A DNA stretch of 64,000 nt from Mangrovivirga cuniculi (GCF_005166025.1 NZ_CP028923.1:2606001-2670000), one strand, 5' to 3'; numbered from the stretch's first letter, positions 39,560 through 49,416 are shown. Program-made: numbers and translations. The notes: generated by a model not told the origin, from the letters alone.

Positions 39560-40792
39560 ATGTATTTATATTCAAAAAATATATATATTCTATTAATAAC
39601 CCTGCTGATTTTCTCCTGTGATCTTAAGGATGATGAATTGGCACCCGAAGAAAGCTTTGTCAAAGTTTATGATGTAAATAATTTTAATCTGGACCTTGAA
39701 CCAATTGATATAATTCAAACAACAGATAGTGGTTATGTGATTCTTGCTCAGGATAAAGATGGTATACCCAATATCCTGGAAGCGAATAATCAGGGTGAGA
39801 TACAAGCAATACGTTCTACAGCTTCTTCGGGTACTGGAAGTCAATACTACAAGCCAGTTGGAGAGTTAATGAATATTGATGGTTCAGTTTATTTTATTGC
39901 TATGAATATCAATCTTGAAGCAGTATTGTTTGAGATTGAGCCAGGAAGGATCGGAACCAGAGTTTATTCTCAGGTATATCAACCTTTAGCAGCCTCTCAA
40001 GGACCAGGGAATGAAATACTAATTGCAGGTTATAGTTCTGCACAAGGTGATGAAATCGTTACTGAACAGAGTACTTTTTACGTGATGACACCTAATTCTT
40101 CTGCTCCAAGGTATTCATATAGCATGAGAACTGAAGATTCTTTCACTGATGATCTGATCAATGCTTATTTCAATGGTGAAGCTGACTTTCCTTTCTTTAC
40201 TGGATACATCGGAAACGAATCTTCTGCAACTAATTATTTTGTTAATACTTTTTATAATTTTAATCTGTCAACTGTTTTTCTAAACCCTACCAATGATCCA
40301 GATAATCAGGTTAGCGGGAGTGTAATTGGTGATAATTATGCTGGCGGTTTAAAATCAATGTTATCGCTCGGAGGAAATAATTTTGCAACTGCTTATCAGC
40401 ATACGAATGATTATTACTTTAATCCACTAAATAATATTCCTGTTAATCAACATACCTCAAGTCTCGATTCCGGAGAGATTAGATTTTCTGAAATAGATAA
40501 CCTTTCAGATATTATTATTAAAAGATTAAACATTGGGGAGCAGGATATTATTGTTTATGCAGCTCAAAATAGAAGGAAGCAGATTTTATTATATAGCTAC
40601 GATCCTATCACCGGAGAGTTTATCGGAAAAATGACACTAGGTAACAATAGTCCTTATGAAGCGATCGATTTCGAGATAACCAACGATGATGGAATGGTCA
40701 TACTTGCAAAAACGTATGTGGCAGAAGCCAGATTTGGTAGAGTCGCACTTTTTAAGCTAAATAATGACCAGTTATCTAATTTGATAAGATAA
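39560..40792 (+). CDS. lipoprotein of unknown function
   Basis: A 410-residue lipoprotein: signal with lipobox IFSC, lipidated cysteine ~20. The mature part has spaced repeats of the type TTDSGYVILAQDKDG, ..GPGNEILIAGYSSAQG, ..DDGMVILAKTYV, reminding of beta-propeller blades. No catalytic motif. It starts 10 bases after the upstream barrel gene, so an outer-membrane pair is likely. Ends at a bidirectional terminator. Function unknown. Confidence 0.75.
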   Translation: MYLYSKNIYILLITLLIFSCDLKDDELAPEESFVKVYDVNNFNLDLEPIDIIQTTDSGYVILAQDKDGIPNILEANNQGEIQAIRSTASSGTGSQYYKPVGELMNIDGSVYFIAMNINLEAVLFEIEPGRIGTRVYSQVYQPLAASQGPGNEILIAGYSSAQGDEIVTEQSTFYVMTPNSSAPRYSYSMRTEDSFTDDLINAYFNGEADFPFFTGYIGNESSATNYFVNTFYNFNLSTVFLNPTNDPDNQVSGSVIGDNYAGGLKSMLSLGGNNFATAYQHTNDYYFNPLNNIPVNQHTSSLDSGEIRFSEIDNLSDIIIKRLNIGEQDIIVYAAQNRRKQILLYSYDPITGEFIGKMTLGNNSPYEAIDFEITNDDGMVILAKTYVAEARFGRVALFKLNNDQLSNLIR

Positions 40793-40814
40793 GAACAAGA
40801 TGATTTAAAATAGA

Positions 40815-40838
40815 AAAGGGAGCTGAGTAGCTCCCTTT
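40815..40838. terminator. bidirectional terminator
   Basis: AAAGGGAGCT / AGCTCCCTTT stem with GAGT loop, flanked by A run and T run, between the convergent lipoprotein and DUF1501 genes. Confidence 0.88.
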
Positions 40839-40840
40839 TT

Positions 40841-42607
40841 TTATTTCTTGATTATTTTTTGAGTAAGTTTTTTGTCTCCCTGAGAAAGTACAGCCATATA
40901 AATTCCAGGCGTAAGTGCTGTCAGATCATGATCGATTTTGTACTTACCAGAGTTTAATTTTCTGTCAACAACTTTCATAACCTCTCTCCCATTAATATCA
41001 TAAATCGAGATTTGTGTAGAGGCAGTCTCATTGATATAGATATCGAACGTAGCAATTGATTTTACAGGATTTGGATAAGTTTTAAATTTAAACCTGTTGC
41101 TCAGGAAATTATTATCACCGGCACTGAGAGCTTCACTTCCAATTATTCCACTAATTTTTAAAAGATTTGAATCCAGTGAAGGGAGAATTTGATTTCGGAC
41201 TGTATTTGTATCGGTACCAAACCAATCTTCAAGTACGGAAACGTAAACCTGCCTATAGTCGACAGTCGGTGTTATATTACCTCTGCCCTCTCCTTTAATA
41301 AATGATTGCTTTATGTTAGGATTCTTTCCATGATTGTAAAGTTCATGTTCACCTACGGCACCATTTATTCCGGTTTGATTTTCAGTATTTTCCTGATTAT
41401 AGACACCACCATTCACTTTATTTCCACAAATGAACATTGGAGCAGCTTTTCCGTGGTCAGTACCATAACTGTAGTTAGAAATAGCTCTTCGACCAAATTC
41501 AGAAAATGTCATACTAATCACTTTATCACCTAAACTTTGTTTGTTTAGATCTTCGTGAAAAGCTCTCATGGCAGATGAAACGTGATATAATAATGATGAA
41601 TGGAACCCTACTGTTGGATCATAAGATTCAACTTGGTCCGCATGAGTATCGAAACCTCCCAGTTTAGCAAGGTAGACCCTTGTTTTACACCCACCTGAAA
41701 TAAGTCTGGCGATCATTTTTAATTGACCTGCTAATGAATTTTTCATCACCGCCCCGGGAGCATTCATGTGGTATCTTTCAGGATAAGTCACTTCTGATGA
41801 ATTAGTTCCAGCCTGATAATATTGAGCGAGTAAAGCAGCATAAGAATTGCTTTGACTTTCAATATCCATAATATACTTCAGCTTTTCTCTGTATCTGGCA
41901 CTTGTGACCAGGGATGGATCAGAACAAGTAGTTGGGTCTACTCCTACAGAACTCACCAGGTTTGCGAATGCCTCAGGATTTCTAATCGCAAGAGCCGTAG
42001 GGCCACCTATATCTGCTGAGTGAAAACCAAGAGAAACTGTTGATCCAATTTCTATTCCCAGTGGATCTTTAAATGCTAAAGAATCGAAATTTTCTTCTTC
42101 AAATGGATATACTTCATATTGATCATCCAAAAATCTACCAATCCAACCTCCATCATTACCTATTTCATCAGAATTAATACCACTTAGCCAGATATCCTGG
42201 CTTCTAAAGTGAGATTGATTAAGTTGTTCGTATCCTACATTTTGAATAATTGCCAAATTACCCCTGTCATACATGTATTTAAAATCTAACAGGTCTGGAT
42301 GTAACCCGATCTGAGATTTTGTATCAAGTGTGTTATCTAACGGGATAAAAGATCTTGCACCTCTGGATGGAATCGCAAGATTGGGTCTTAGATTATAATA
42401 ATCATCGTATAAATCTATTGGAATCAAGCTATTGATTCCATCATTTCCTCCATGCAACTGGATCAAAACAAGAATTCTATCTTCGTTATTGTTGGCAGCA
42501 GCCCTTAAGAGCTGATTGCTTTCCATTATTTGCATTGGCATTCCATTCATTACGAATGGAGAAGCACTTAATATTCCTAGGTTTCTTAAAAATTTTCTTC
42601 TTTGCAT
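40841..42607 (-). CDS. DUF1501 protein with type IX secretion C-terminal sorting domain
   Basis: A 588-residue exported protein. The N-terminus MQRRKFLRNLGILSASPFV has a twin-arginine-like signal. The DUF1501 body includes VLIQLHGGNDGINSLIP, HPDLLDFKYMYDRGNLAIIQNVGYE, GGFDTHADQ and TFSEFGRRAISNYSYGTDHGKAAPMFICG, resembling sulfatase/phosphatase-like folds. The last ~80 residues (KTYPNPVKS.., ISIYDINGREV, GIYMAVL) are a Por secretion sorting domain, so it is exported through the type IX system and anchored or released. Paired with DUF1800 10 bases upstream. No substrate known. Confidence 0.92.
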   Translation of the reverse strand: MQRRKFLRNLGILSASPFVMNGMPMQIMESNQLLRAAANNNEDRILVLIQLHGGNDGINSLIPIDLYDDYYNLRPNLAIPSRGARSFIPLDNTLDTKSQIGLHPDLLDFKYMYDRGNLAIIQNVGYEQLNQSHFRSQDIWLSGINSDEIGNDGGWIGRFLDDQYEVYPFEEENFDSLAFKDPLGIEIGSTVSLGFHSADIGGPTALAIRNPEAFANLVSSVGVDPTTCSDPSLVTSARYREKLKYIMDIESQSNSYAALLAQYYQAGTNSSEVTYPERYHMNAPGAVMKNSLAGQLKMIARLISGGCKTRVYLAKLGGFDTHADQVESYDPTVGFHSSLLYHVSSAMRAFHEDLNKQSLGDKVISMTFSEFGRRAISNYSYGTDHGKAAPMFICGNKVNGGVYNQENTENQTGINGAVGEHELYNHGKNPNIKQSFIKGEGRGNITPTVDYRQVYVSVLEDWFGTDTNTVRNQILPSLDSNLLKISGIIGSEALSAGDNNFLSNRFKFKTYPNPVKSIATFDIYINETASTQISIYDINGREVMKVVDRKLNSGKYKIDHDLTALTPGIYMAVLSQGDKKLTQKIIKK

Positions 42608-42617
42608 AGCTGGCAGA

Positions 42618-44318
42618 TTAATTTAGTTGAAACTCTGGTGTTTGAATCATGGCGGTAATTAGTTTTTCTAACTGTGTTTCAACTGGAAGTGAATCACCTC
42701 CTGACTGATAGTTATTCCAATCGTTTTGCCACATAGCTGCATCTAAACCGTCATATAGAATTTCATTAACGAAGAAGTCTATCCTTTCCGTACATACACC
42801 CTCAGGAAACAACAGGTCTATTAATTGAGTAACTAATAACTGGCCATCACCCGGGTTGGTAAAACCATTAACTGGATTTTCAATAAAGGATAAAGGATCA
42901 AGCCTGAAAGGAGGATCGCCATCATTTCCGTTATTAAATAACACGCTGGTGTAATTATATCTGTTAGCCAGATAATTTGGTGTAATCCATGATTTGTCAA
43001 ACGTAGGAAACTGATGATGTGCAGGATATCCGGCCACTTCAAATGGTCTGTAAAAAGGTAAGCCCTGGTCACCAATCACCGATAAGACACCGTTTATCAT
43101 ACTGTCATAAAAACCCTGTAAATCGGTGTCATAATCTGGAATGCTAATATTTAAAAGCCTCAAAGAGCCAAGACATAATTCCAGAGGTGATTTTATCAAT
43201 CCCCCAACAATGTCAGTATCATTAGCAGAATTATTTGAATCCAGAAAATAAGTTGAACCGAGTAATTGTCTCAATGCGGGTTCGATATTATAATTATTGG
43301 CTACAAGAGTTTCAGCCATAGGCTCGATAACATCTGTAATTACAGTTCCAGGACCGTAATTTCCATCATCGAAACCGGAAATGTCATGATGTACAAAATA
43401 TCTGTATAATTCTGCACAGATAAATTGCGCTGTACGTGGTGACCCGTTAACCATTGGTTGATCAAAGATTAGTTCAATCAGATCATCCAGTTCTTTTTCC
43501 ATCCCCGCAGCAGTGATGCCATTTTCACCAACTAGCTCTGTCGGATCTACGGAAATTACAGCATCATTAAAAACAGAACTAAATTGTTTGTCTGTTAATT
43601 CATGCTGATAACAGGTGTCACCACCTTTAACTATACCCCTGGGTAACCCGGTATCCGGATCAATATTTTCGTAGTTGTTGTCAGTTCCGTAGCCAGTTAG
43701 AATTTTAGCAGCGGCCTGGATATCAGCCTCAGTATAATATGTATAGCTGTCTTCTGCATCCTGTGGCCCCTTACCTACTGTATATAATTCCAGTAATTCC
43801 CTGGCGAAGTTTTCGTTAACAACGCCTTTAACATTTAGTCTTCCATCCAGAAAAAGTAACATTGCATTATCCAGACACATCTTTTTAGATAATTCTTTGA
43901 AATCACCTGAAGCGTAAAATCTGAACAATTGATTCTGAAAATATAAGGACCTTTCGTCATTAACCTTCTGTTGTGAGGTAGTCCAGTGCGTGTGCCAAAA
44001 CCATACAAGTTTTTCCCTGATAGACCGATTTGATTTAAGCATCAGGTTTAATTGCCAGGCATAAAAATATCTTGTTCTTAAAAAACCTTCGCTGTTTAAT
44101 TCTGTAGCTCCGGTTGTCATCCATTCCTCTCCCGTTAAAGGATCGATTGGTGGTTCGGGAAGTGTTGAATCAAAATTAAATAGAGTGTCGAGAGCCTGAG
44201 AAACAGAAAGTCCTGCAAAGTAATTTATATCTTCTTTTGATGGACAAAAAGTCGCCCTGCGCAATAAAAGTTCGGCTCGTCGTAACCCTAAGGTTCCACT
44301 AGCTGGTGTTAAAGCCAT
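42618..44318 (-). CDS. DUF1800 domain protein, partner of DUF1501
   Basis: A 566-residue protein of DUF1800: LRRAELLLRRATFCPSKEDINYFAGLS at the start, REKLVWFWHTHWTTSQQKV, VKGVVNENFARELLELYTVG, DIQAAAKILTGYGTD and FDGG-like FDDGNYGPG. DUF1800-DUF1501 gene pairs recur across Bacteroidota and Planctomycetota with no settled function. No clear signal peptide at the start I see; an upstream start is not evident. First gene of the pair; 10-base gap to DUF1501. Confidence 0.9.
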   Translation of the reverse strand: MALTPASGTLGLRRAELLLRRATFCPSKEDINYFAGLSVSQALDTLFNFDSTLPEPPIDPLTGEEWMTTGATELNSEGFLRTRYFYAWQLNLMLKSNRSIREKLVWFWHTHWTTSQQKVNDERSLYFQNQLFRFYASGDFKELSKKMCLDNAMLLFLDGRLNVKGVVNENFARELLELYTVGKGPQDAEDSYTYYTEADIQAAAKILTGYGTDNNYENIDPDTGLPRGIVKGGDTCYQHELTDKQFSSVFNDAVISVDPTELVGENGITAAGMEKELDDLIELIFDQPMVNGSPRTAQFICAELYRYFVHHDISGFDDGNYGPGTVITDVIEPMAETLVANNYNIEPALRQLLGSTYFLDSNNSANDTDIVGGLIKSPLELCLGSLRLLNISIPDYDTDLQGFYDSMINGVLSVIGDQGLPFYRPFEVAGYPAHHQFPTFDKSWITPNYLANRYNYTSVLFNNGNDGDPPFRLDPLSFIENPVNGFTNPGDGQLLVTQLIDLLFPEGVCTERIDFFVNEILYDGLDAAMWQNDWNNYQSGGDSLPVETQLEKLITAMIQTPEFQLN

Positions 44319-44432
44319 TTTTAAGTTAATTATCTAATCGTGCAAGTAAACAAAAACGAAAAATAATCATTTTTTTTTGAAATTATCTAACCGATTACGT
44401 TCAATTTCTTACTTCAATGAAAAAGAAATAAA

Positions 44433-44462
44433 AAAAGCCTTCTGACATGTCAGAAGGCTTTT
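44433..44462 (-). terminator. terminator of the 44.5-kb PorT-like barrel gene
   Basis: A 24-bp perfect palindrome AGCCTTCTGACA / TGTCAGAAGGCT extended by A and T runs, just after the stop of the minus-strand barrel gene. Confidence 0.85.
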
Positions 44463-44480
44463 CCTGTAAATTTAAATATC

Positions 44481-45077
44481 TTAAGGTCTTTTATTTAATT
44501 GAAAACCTAATGATAAAGTCAGTGTGCTATTTTTAAAACTGTTATCAGCGTATAAATCTTCAAATTGGAAACCATCATGAATTTCAGTTATACCCCAGTC
44601 ATATCGGGCAGATAATTGAAATCTACCAATATCTGCCCCGAGACCTGCTACTAAGGCCCATTCAGATGATTTTAGAAAATTATCTAATGATTGCTTATTT
44701 CCGGATTCAATTTCTCTTACGCTGTTAGTAAGAAAACTAATTTGTGGTCCTGCTTCAATGTACAAGGGGCCAACAACACCGATCTTAACAAGGACAGGTA
44801 CAGATAAGTAATCTAATTTGATCTCTTCACTTTGATATTCAGCTCCCTTTGTGTTGTAAAGAACTTCCGTTTGAACTGCCAGACGTGAAGAATTACCAAA
44901 TCTAAGAAAGGCACCAAGCTGATAACCTGTTCTACTATCAAAATTAGTAGAAGATTCAATAGTGGCGAAATTCATTCCGCCTTTTACGCCTATTCCAATG
45001 TCTTGCGCTTTTCCCTGAAAAGATACGACAGTGACTAATAAAAAAATGATTCCGGTTAATATTTTATACTTATTCAT
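44481..45077 (-). CDS. PorT-like outer membrane beta-barrel protein
   Basis: A 198-residue protein: signal peptide MNKYKILTGIIFLLVTVVSFQGKAQ, then IGIGVKGGMNFATIES and repeated barrel strands (YLSVPVLVKIGVVGPLYIEAGPQISFL, WALVAGLGADIGRFQLSARYDWGITEI, TLTLSLGFQL). This is the small eight-stranded PorT/OMP_b-brl_2 type, common in Bacteroidota outer membranes; role unknown. Independent unit with its own terminator. Confidence 0.9.
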   Translation of the reverse strand: MNKYKILTGIIFLLVTVVSFQGKAQDIGIGVKGGMNFATIESSTNFDSRTGYQLGAFLRFGNSSRLAVQTEVLYNTKGAEYQSEEIKLDYLSVPVLVKIGVVGPLYIEAGPQISFLTNSVREIESGNKQSLDNFLKSSEWALVAGLGADIGRFQLSARYDWGITEIHDGFQFEDLYADNSFKNSTLTLSLGFQLNKRP

Positions 45078-45173
45078 ACACGATTAATTTTATTAACAGT
45101 AACCATGGTTACAAGTTCTATGCCAGAAATAATTATTGAGAAGTAATCAGTATTGAGAACTAACTATGTTAAT

Positions 45174-45755
45174 TCATTCAGATTGACTTTCTTTTTCAGC
45201 TTTTAAAAGGTGTCTCATGTCCTTTTCTGGATTTTTTCCTGTCAATTCTCCAAAAAACTGAATTGCTTTTAACCTGTCTTCTTCCCAGCTCCTGGCTTTA
45301 TAAGGCTCGGATACAACTAATTCTTTATTGCCATAATCAAAACCACACAAAAAGTAATGAATATCTGCTTTTTTAGCGATATGCCAGAATCCTGATTTTA
45401 TATTTTCAACCTTTGAACGGGTTCCTTCAGGAGTGATAGCAATTAACAGATCATCTTCCTTTTTAAATATATCTGCAATGGTATCAGTCAGTTTAGTATT
45501 TCTACTTCTGATTACCGGATAACCTCCCATCCATTTGAAATAACTTCCGAATGGCCACACGAAAAGTGAATCTTTTGCCACAAAGTGAGCATTGAGGTCA
45601 AGGATTCTTCTAGCCATTACACCAATGAAAAAATCAGAATTGGATGTGTGAGGTCCTACAACGATCAGACCCTGTTTGACATTCTTATCAAAGCTGCCCT
45701 TAACTTTCCATCCCAGGATATTGAAAAATATGAATTTATAGAATCCTTTTAACAT
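45174..45755 (-). CDS. PlsC-like 1-acyl-glycerol-3-phosphate acyltransferase
   Basis: A 193-residue acyltransferase of the PlsC/LPLAT fold. The HX4D motif is in GPHTSNSDFF (H36, D41), the second block is FGSYFKWMGGYPVIRS, and the third is PEGTRSK. These proteins transfer an acyl chain to lysophosphatidate or related lysolipids at the inner membrane. Starts one base after the hutU stop, the last gene of a four-gene operon that also encodes a patatin lipase, so lipid remodelling is plausible. Shorter than canonical PlsC but with all motifs. Confidence 0.88.
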   Translation of the reverse strand: MLKGFYKFIFFNILGWKVKGSFDKNVKQGLIVVGPHTSNSDFFIGVMARRILDLNAHFVAKDSLFVWPFGSYFKWMGGYPVIRSRNTKLTDTIADIFKKEDDLLIAITPEGTRSKVENIKSGFWHIAKKADIHYFLCGFDYGNKELVVSEPYKARSWEEDRLKAIQFFGELTGKNPEKDMRHLLKAEKESQSE

Positions 45756-45756
45756 T

Positions 45757-47757
45757 TTATAAATTGTTTAGTAAGTCATCATCTGCCTTATTAGGTATAG
45801 TTACCATTAGTGACGGATTATTTTTCATTGCTTCCTTAATTGCAAACAGAGCACCTTCATTACCGGCCCATGCCCGTCTGGATATGCCATTGTTTACATC
45901 ATAAAATAACATGGAGTTTATCCTGTCTTCAGCTTGATTTGATCCATCCAGAAGCATTCCGAAACCTCCGTTTATAACTTCACCCCAGCCAACTCCACCT
46001 CCGTTGTGGATTGATACCCAGGTTGCTCCCCTGAAGCTATCACCTATGACATTTTGAATTGCCATATCTGCAGTGAACCTAGAACCATCATAAATGTTTG
46101 ATGTTTCCCTGTAAGGGGAATCAGTTCCGGATACATCATGGTGATCTCTTCCAAGTACTACAGGACCAATTTTGCCATCCTTTATAGCGTCATTGAAGGC
46201 TTTGGCTATTGCCATACGTCCTTTTGCATCAGCATATAAAATCCTCGCCTGGGATCCAACCACCAATTTATTGTCTCCAGCTGCTTCAATCCAGGTTATG
46301 TTATCGTCAATCTGAGTACTGATTTCCTGATCAGCAGTTTCTTTTTGTTCTCTTAACACTGCAGAAGCAAGTTTATCAGTATAATCCAGATCCTCAGGTT
46401 TTCCTGAAGTACATACCCATCTAAATGGTCCAAAACCATAATCAAAACACATTGGTCCCATAATGTCCTGAACGTAGGATGGATATGTGAATTCACCATT
46501 GTCTTTTATAATATCAGCACCGGCTCTTGAAGCTTCCAGAAGGAATGCGTTACCATAATCAAAGAAATACATTCCTTTGTCAGATAATTTATTTATAGCC
46601 TGTATTTGTCTCAACAAGGAATCTTTGACAGCCTTTTTAAATTTCTCAGGGTCTTTCGCCATCATTTCATTTGATTCTTCGAATGAATAGCCAACAGGAT
46701 AGTAACCTCCCGCCCAGGGATTATGTAATGAGGTTTGGTCAGATCCAAGATCAACAGAAATATCGTTTTTATCCAAATACTCCCAAAGGTCAACGATATT
46801 ACCCAAATAAGCATATGAGCGTGCTTTTTTACCTTTTCTGTCTGACTCAACTTTTTTCATTAAGGTAGCCAGGTCTGATTCAATTTCATCTACCCAACCT
46901 TGCTCATGTCTCTTTTTAGCTGCCAGAGGATTGATTTCAGCAGTAATACTGACACATCCGGCTATATTTCCTGCTTTTGGTTGTGCTCCACTCATTCCAC
47001 CGAGTCCGGAGGTAACAAATAATTTTCCGCCTGTTCCCGTGCCTTCCTTATCTATTTTTCTAATGGCATTTAATACAGTAATCGTTGTGCCATGAACAAT
47101 TCCCTGTGGACCTATATACATATAAGATCCTGCTGTCATTTGTCCGTATTGAGTGACTCCCAACGCATTATATCTCTCCCAATCATCCTGGCTACTATAA
47201 TTCGGTATCATCATGCCATTGGTGACCACCACTCTGGGAGCGTCAGGTGATGAAGGAAAAAGTCCCATTGGGTGACCAGAATACATATGTAATGTTTGGT
47301 CATCTGTCATTACAGACAGGTATTGCATAGTAAGCCTGTATTGAGCCCAATTTTGAAAAACAGCACCATTTCCTCCATATGTTATTAGTTCTTGAGAATG
47401 TTGAGCTACTGCAGGATCAAGGTTATTCTGAATCATCAGCATAATCGCTGCCGCCTGTTTAGAACTTGCCGGATAATCTTCAATAGGTCTTGCATGCATT
47501 TCATAATCAGGCATGAACCGATACATGTAAATTCTGCCATACTTATTGAGCTCTTCAGCAAACTCAGGAGCTAACTCCTCATGGAATTTTGAGTCAAAAT
47601 ATCTCAGGGCATTTTTGACAGCTAATTTTTTCTCTCTTTCAGAAAGAATATCCTTTCTTACTGGTGCATGACTATATTTTTCGTCTCGTGTTTTTTTTGG
47701 AGGTAAGGAATCAGGTATTCCTTGTCGGATTTCGGTTTTAAAATCTTCTGCACTCAT
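45757..47757 (-). CDS. hutU: urocanate hydratase
   Basis: A 666-residue urocanate hydratase (histidine degradation, urocanate to imidazolonepropionate), with tightly bound NAD. Motifs: TSGLGGMSGAQPKAGNIAG (NAD site), VDLGSDQTSLHNP, YGFGPFRWVCTSGKPEDL and SIHNGGGVGWGEVINGGFGM. The length exceeds the ~550-residue enterobacterial form by an N-terminal extension usual in Bacteroidota. No other hut genes (hutH, hutI, hutG) lie in the window; instead it sits between patatin and PlsC-like genes. The start directly abuts the patatin stop. Confidence 0.96.
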   Translation of the reverse strand: MSAEDFKTEIRQGIPDSLPPKKTRDEKYSHAPVRKDILSEREKKLAVKNALRYFDSKFHEELAPEFAEELNKYGRIYMYRFMPDYEMHARPIEDYPASSKQAAAIMLMIQNNLDPAVAQHSQELITYGGNGAVFQNWAQYRLTMQYLSVMTDDQTLHMYSGHPMGLFPSSPDAPRVVVTNGMMIPNYSSQDDWERYNALGVTQYGQMTAGSYMYIGPQGIVHGTTITVLNAIRKIDKEGTGTGGKLFVTSGLGGMSGAQPKAGNIAGCVSITAEINPLAAKKRHEQGWVDEIESDLATLMKKVESDRKGKKARSYAYLGNIVDLWEYLDKNDISVDLGSDQTSLHNPWAGGYYPVGYSFEESNEMMAKDPEKFKKAVKDSLLRQIQAINKLSDKGMYFFDYGNAFLLEASRAGADIIKDNGEFTYPSYVQDIMGPMCFDYGFGPFRWVCTSGKPEDLDYTDKLASAVLREQKETADQEISTQIDDNITWIEAAGDNKLVVGSQARILYADAKGRMAIAKAFNDAIKDGKIGPVVLGRDHHDVSGTDSPYRETSNIYDGSRFTADMAIQNVIGDSFRGATWVSIHNGGGVGWGEVINGGFGMLLDGSNQAEDRINSMLFYDVNNGISRRAWAGNEGALFAIKEAMKNNPSLMVTIPNKADDDLLNNL

Positions 47758-48519
47758 CTATTTGGGTATTATTGTTTCAAACTTATCAATATTGTCGTTG
47801 GTGAACTGATAACCAGCATTAAATGCTTCATCAACAGATTTAAAATCTATTGCTCTTACTTTTGCCATAGGTTCCAGCTCGAGATAAATATCACATTTTT
47901 CCATTTGTGGTGTAACATTTCCATTAACTACCAGTAAAAATGTTCTTTCCAGAATATCTCTGATGTTCGTTTTTTCTCCTGTAGATTTTCTTGGGTTGCA
48001 ATTTAAGCCTACTATCGGTTTTTTCCCTGCATTAATAAGAGGAGTTACCGGTAAATTATCAGTTAATCCTCCATCATAGCAGTTTTTGCCATTTATTTTT
48101 ACAGGTAAAAACATTCCCGGAATGGACATGGAAGCGGTTAGTGTTTCGACAAGGGGTCCTTTGTTGACATATACAGGTCTGCCTTCATCAAAATCTGTAT
48201 AACAAATCCAGGTTTCCCCATTCAGATCTTCAAGGTAGATATCCCTAAAAATATCCTTGAGAACCCCAACTACTTTTTTGTGATTAAGTAATCCTCTTTT
48301 ACTCCATGCGATGCCTTTGGGATCAAATAGCGAAAAGCTTTTTGTTCTGTCTAAAAATTCCTGGTAATCAAGTCCAAAATTTACAGCACAAGCTACAAGA
48401 GCTCCAAAACTTGTGCCTGAGAAAGATTCGAATTTAACTCCTTTTTCCTGGAGTGCTTTTAAAGCACCCAGGTGAGCAATTCCTTTTACTCCACCACCAG
48501 AAAGACAGAAATTAGCCAT
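47758..48519 (-). CDS. patatin-like phospholipase
   Basis: A 253-residue serine lipase with a Ser-Asp dyad. Oxyanion motif GGGVKG at 8-13, nucleophile S37 in GTSFG, and the aspartate in YDGGLTDN (~168). No signal peptide, so cytoplasmic or inner-membrane associated. It hydrolyses acyl chains from phospholipids or related esters. Overlaps the MBL-fold gene by one base and abuts hutU. Confidence 0.93.
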   Translation of the reverse strand: MANFCLSGGGVKGIAHLGALKALQEKGVKFESFSGTSFGALVACAVNFGLDYQEFLDRTKSFSLFDPKGIAWSKRGLLNHKKVVGVLKDIFRDIYLEDLNGETWICYTDFDEGRPVYVNKGPLVETLTASMSIPGMFLPVKINGKNCYDGGLTDNLPVTPLINAGKKPIVGLNCNPRKSTGEKTNIRDILERTFLLVVNGNVTPQMEKCDIYLELEPMAKVRAIDFKSVDEAFNAGYQFTNDNIDKFETIIPK

Positions 48520-49358
48520 TAACTTATTTCAGAAAGTTTAAACTTTTCGTCTACACGAACTCCCTTTTCTGTTCTTTTTAGAGTACAGCATTCTACTTCA
48601 GGATCGTGTTCGAAGAAAAGAATATAGTCGTTTTCTACTGCTTCTTCTAAAAATTCCGACTTTTCTTTTAGGGTGTCAAGTGGTCTGACATCAAATCCCA
48701 TGACATAAGGTAAAGGTATATGGCTTGATGTTGGTAGTAAATCTGCGGCGAATACAATTTTATGCCCCTTATAATTGATCATTGGCAGCATTTGTTTTTC
48801 AGTGTGTCCATCAACTGTGATATATTCAAACACATCAAAAGGATTAGATTTATCGTCGGCAAATTGTAACTGCCCTGATTCTTCGATAGGTAAAATATTT
48901 TCTTTCAGGAAAGAAGCTTTTTCACGTGCATTTGGATGGGTGGCCCAATCCCAATGGCTACTATGTGACCAATATGTGGCATTTTTAAAAGCAGGAACTA
49001 AATTTTTACCCTGGTCATATTTAACAGAGCCACCACAATGATCAAAATGGAGGTGGGTCTGGAAAACGTCAGAAATGTCGTCAAAATCCAAGCCTATATT
49101 ATTTAATGACCCCTTCAGTGATTTGTCACCATGTAAATAGTAATGAGAAAAGAATTTCTCACTTTGTTTGTCACCTATTCCTGTATCGATTAAAATCCGT
49201 CTGTTATCGGATTCTACCAGCATACATCTCATGGCAAGATCAATTAGGTTGTTGCTATCTGCAGGATTCGTTTTGTTCCACAAGACCTTGGGTACTACTC
49301 CAAACATAGCACCTCCGTCTAATTTGAACATACCGGCATGTATAACTTCAAGATTCAT
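48519..49358 (-). CDS. MBL-fold metallo-hydrolase
   Basis: A 279-residue metallo-beta-lactamase-fold hydrolase. Metal ligands in THLHFDHCGG (HxHxDH), WDWATHPN region, DGHTEKQ and FAADLLPTSSH, and a late FFEHDPEV. The pattern resembles lactonase/N-acyl-homoserine-lactonase-like MBL proteins, but substrate cannot be read from sequence. First gene of the MBL-patatin-hutU-plsC operon. Confidence 0.9.
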   Translation of the reverse strand: MNLEVIHAGMFKLDGGAMFGVVPKVLWNKTNPADSNNLIDLAMRCMLVESDNRRILIDTGIGDKQSEKFFSHYYLHGDKSLKGSLNNIGLDFDDISDVFQTHLHFDHCGGSVKYDQGKNLVPAFKNATYWSHSSHWDWATHPNAREKASFLKENILPIEESGQLQFADDKSNPFDVFEYITVDGHTEKQMLPMINYKGHKIVFAADLLPTSSHIPLPYVMGFDVRPLDTLKEKSEFLEEAVENDYILFFEHDPEVECCTLKRTEKGVRVDEKFKLSEIS

Positions 49359-49416
49359 ATTTAATTGGGTTAAATGTTGCTGTTTAAATCTATCGAAAAT
49401 AGATAGTAATAAAAAA

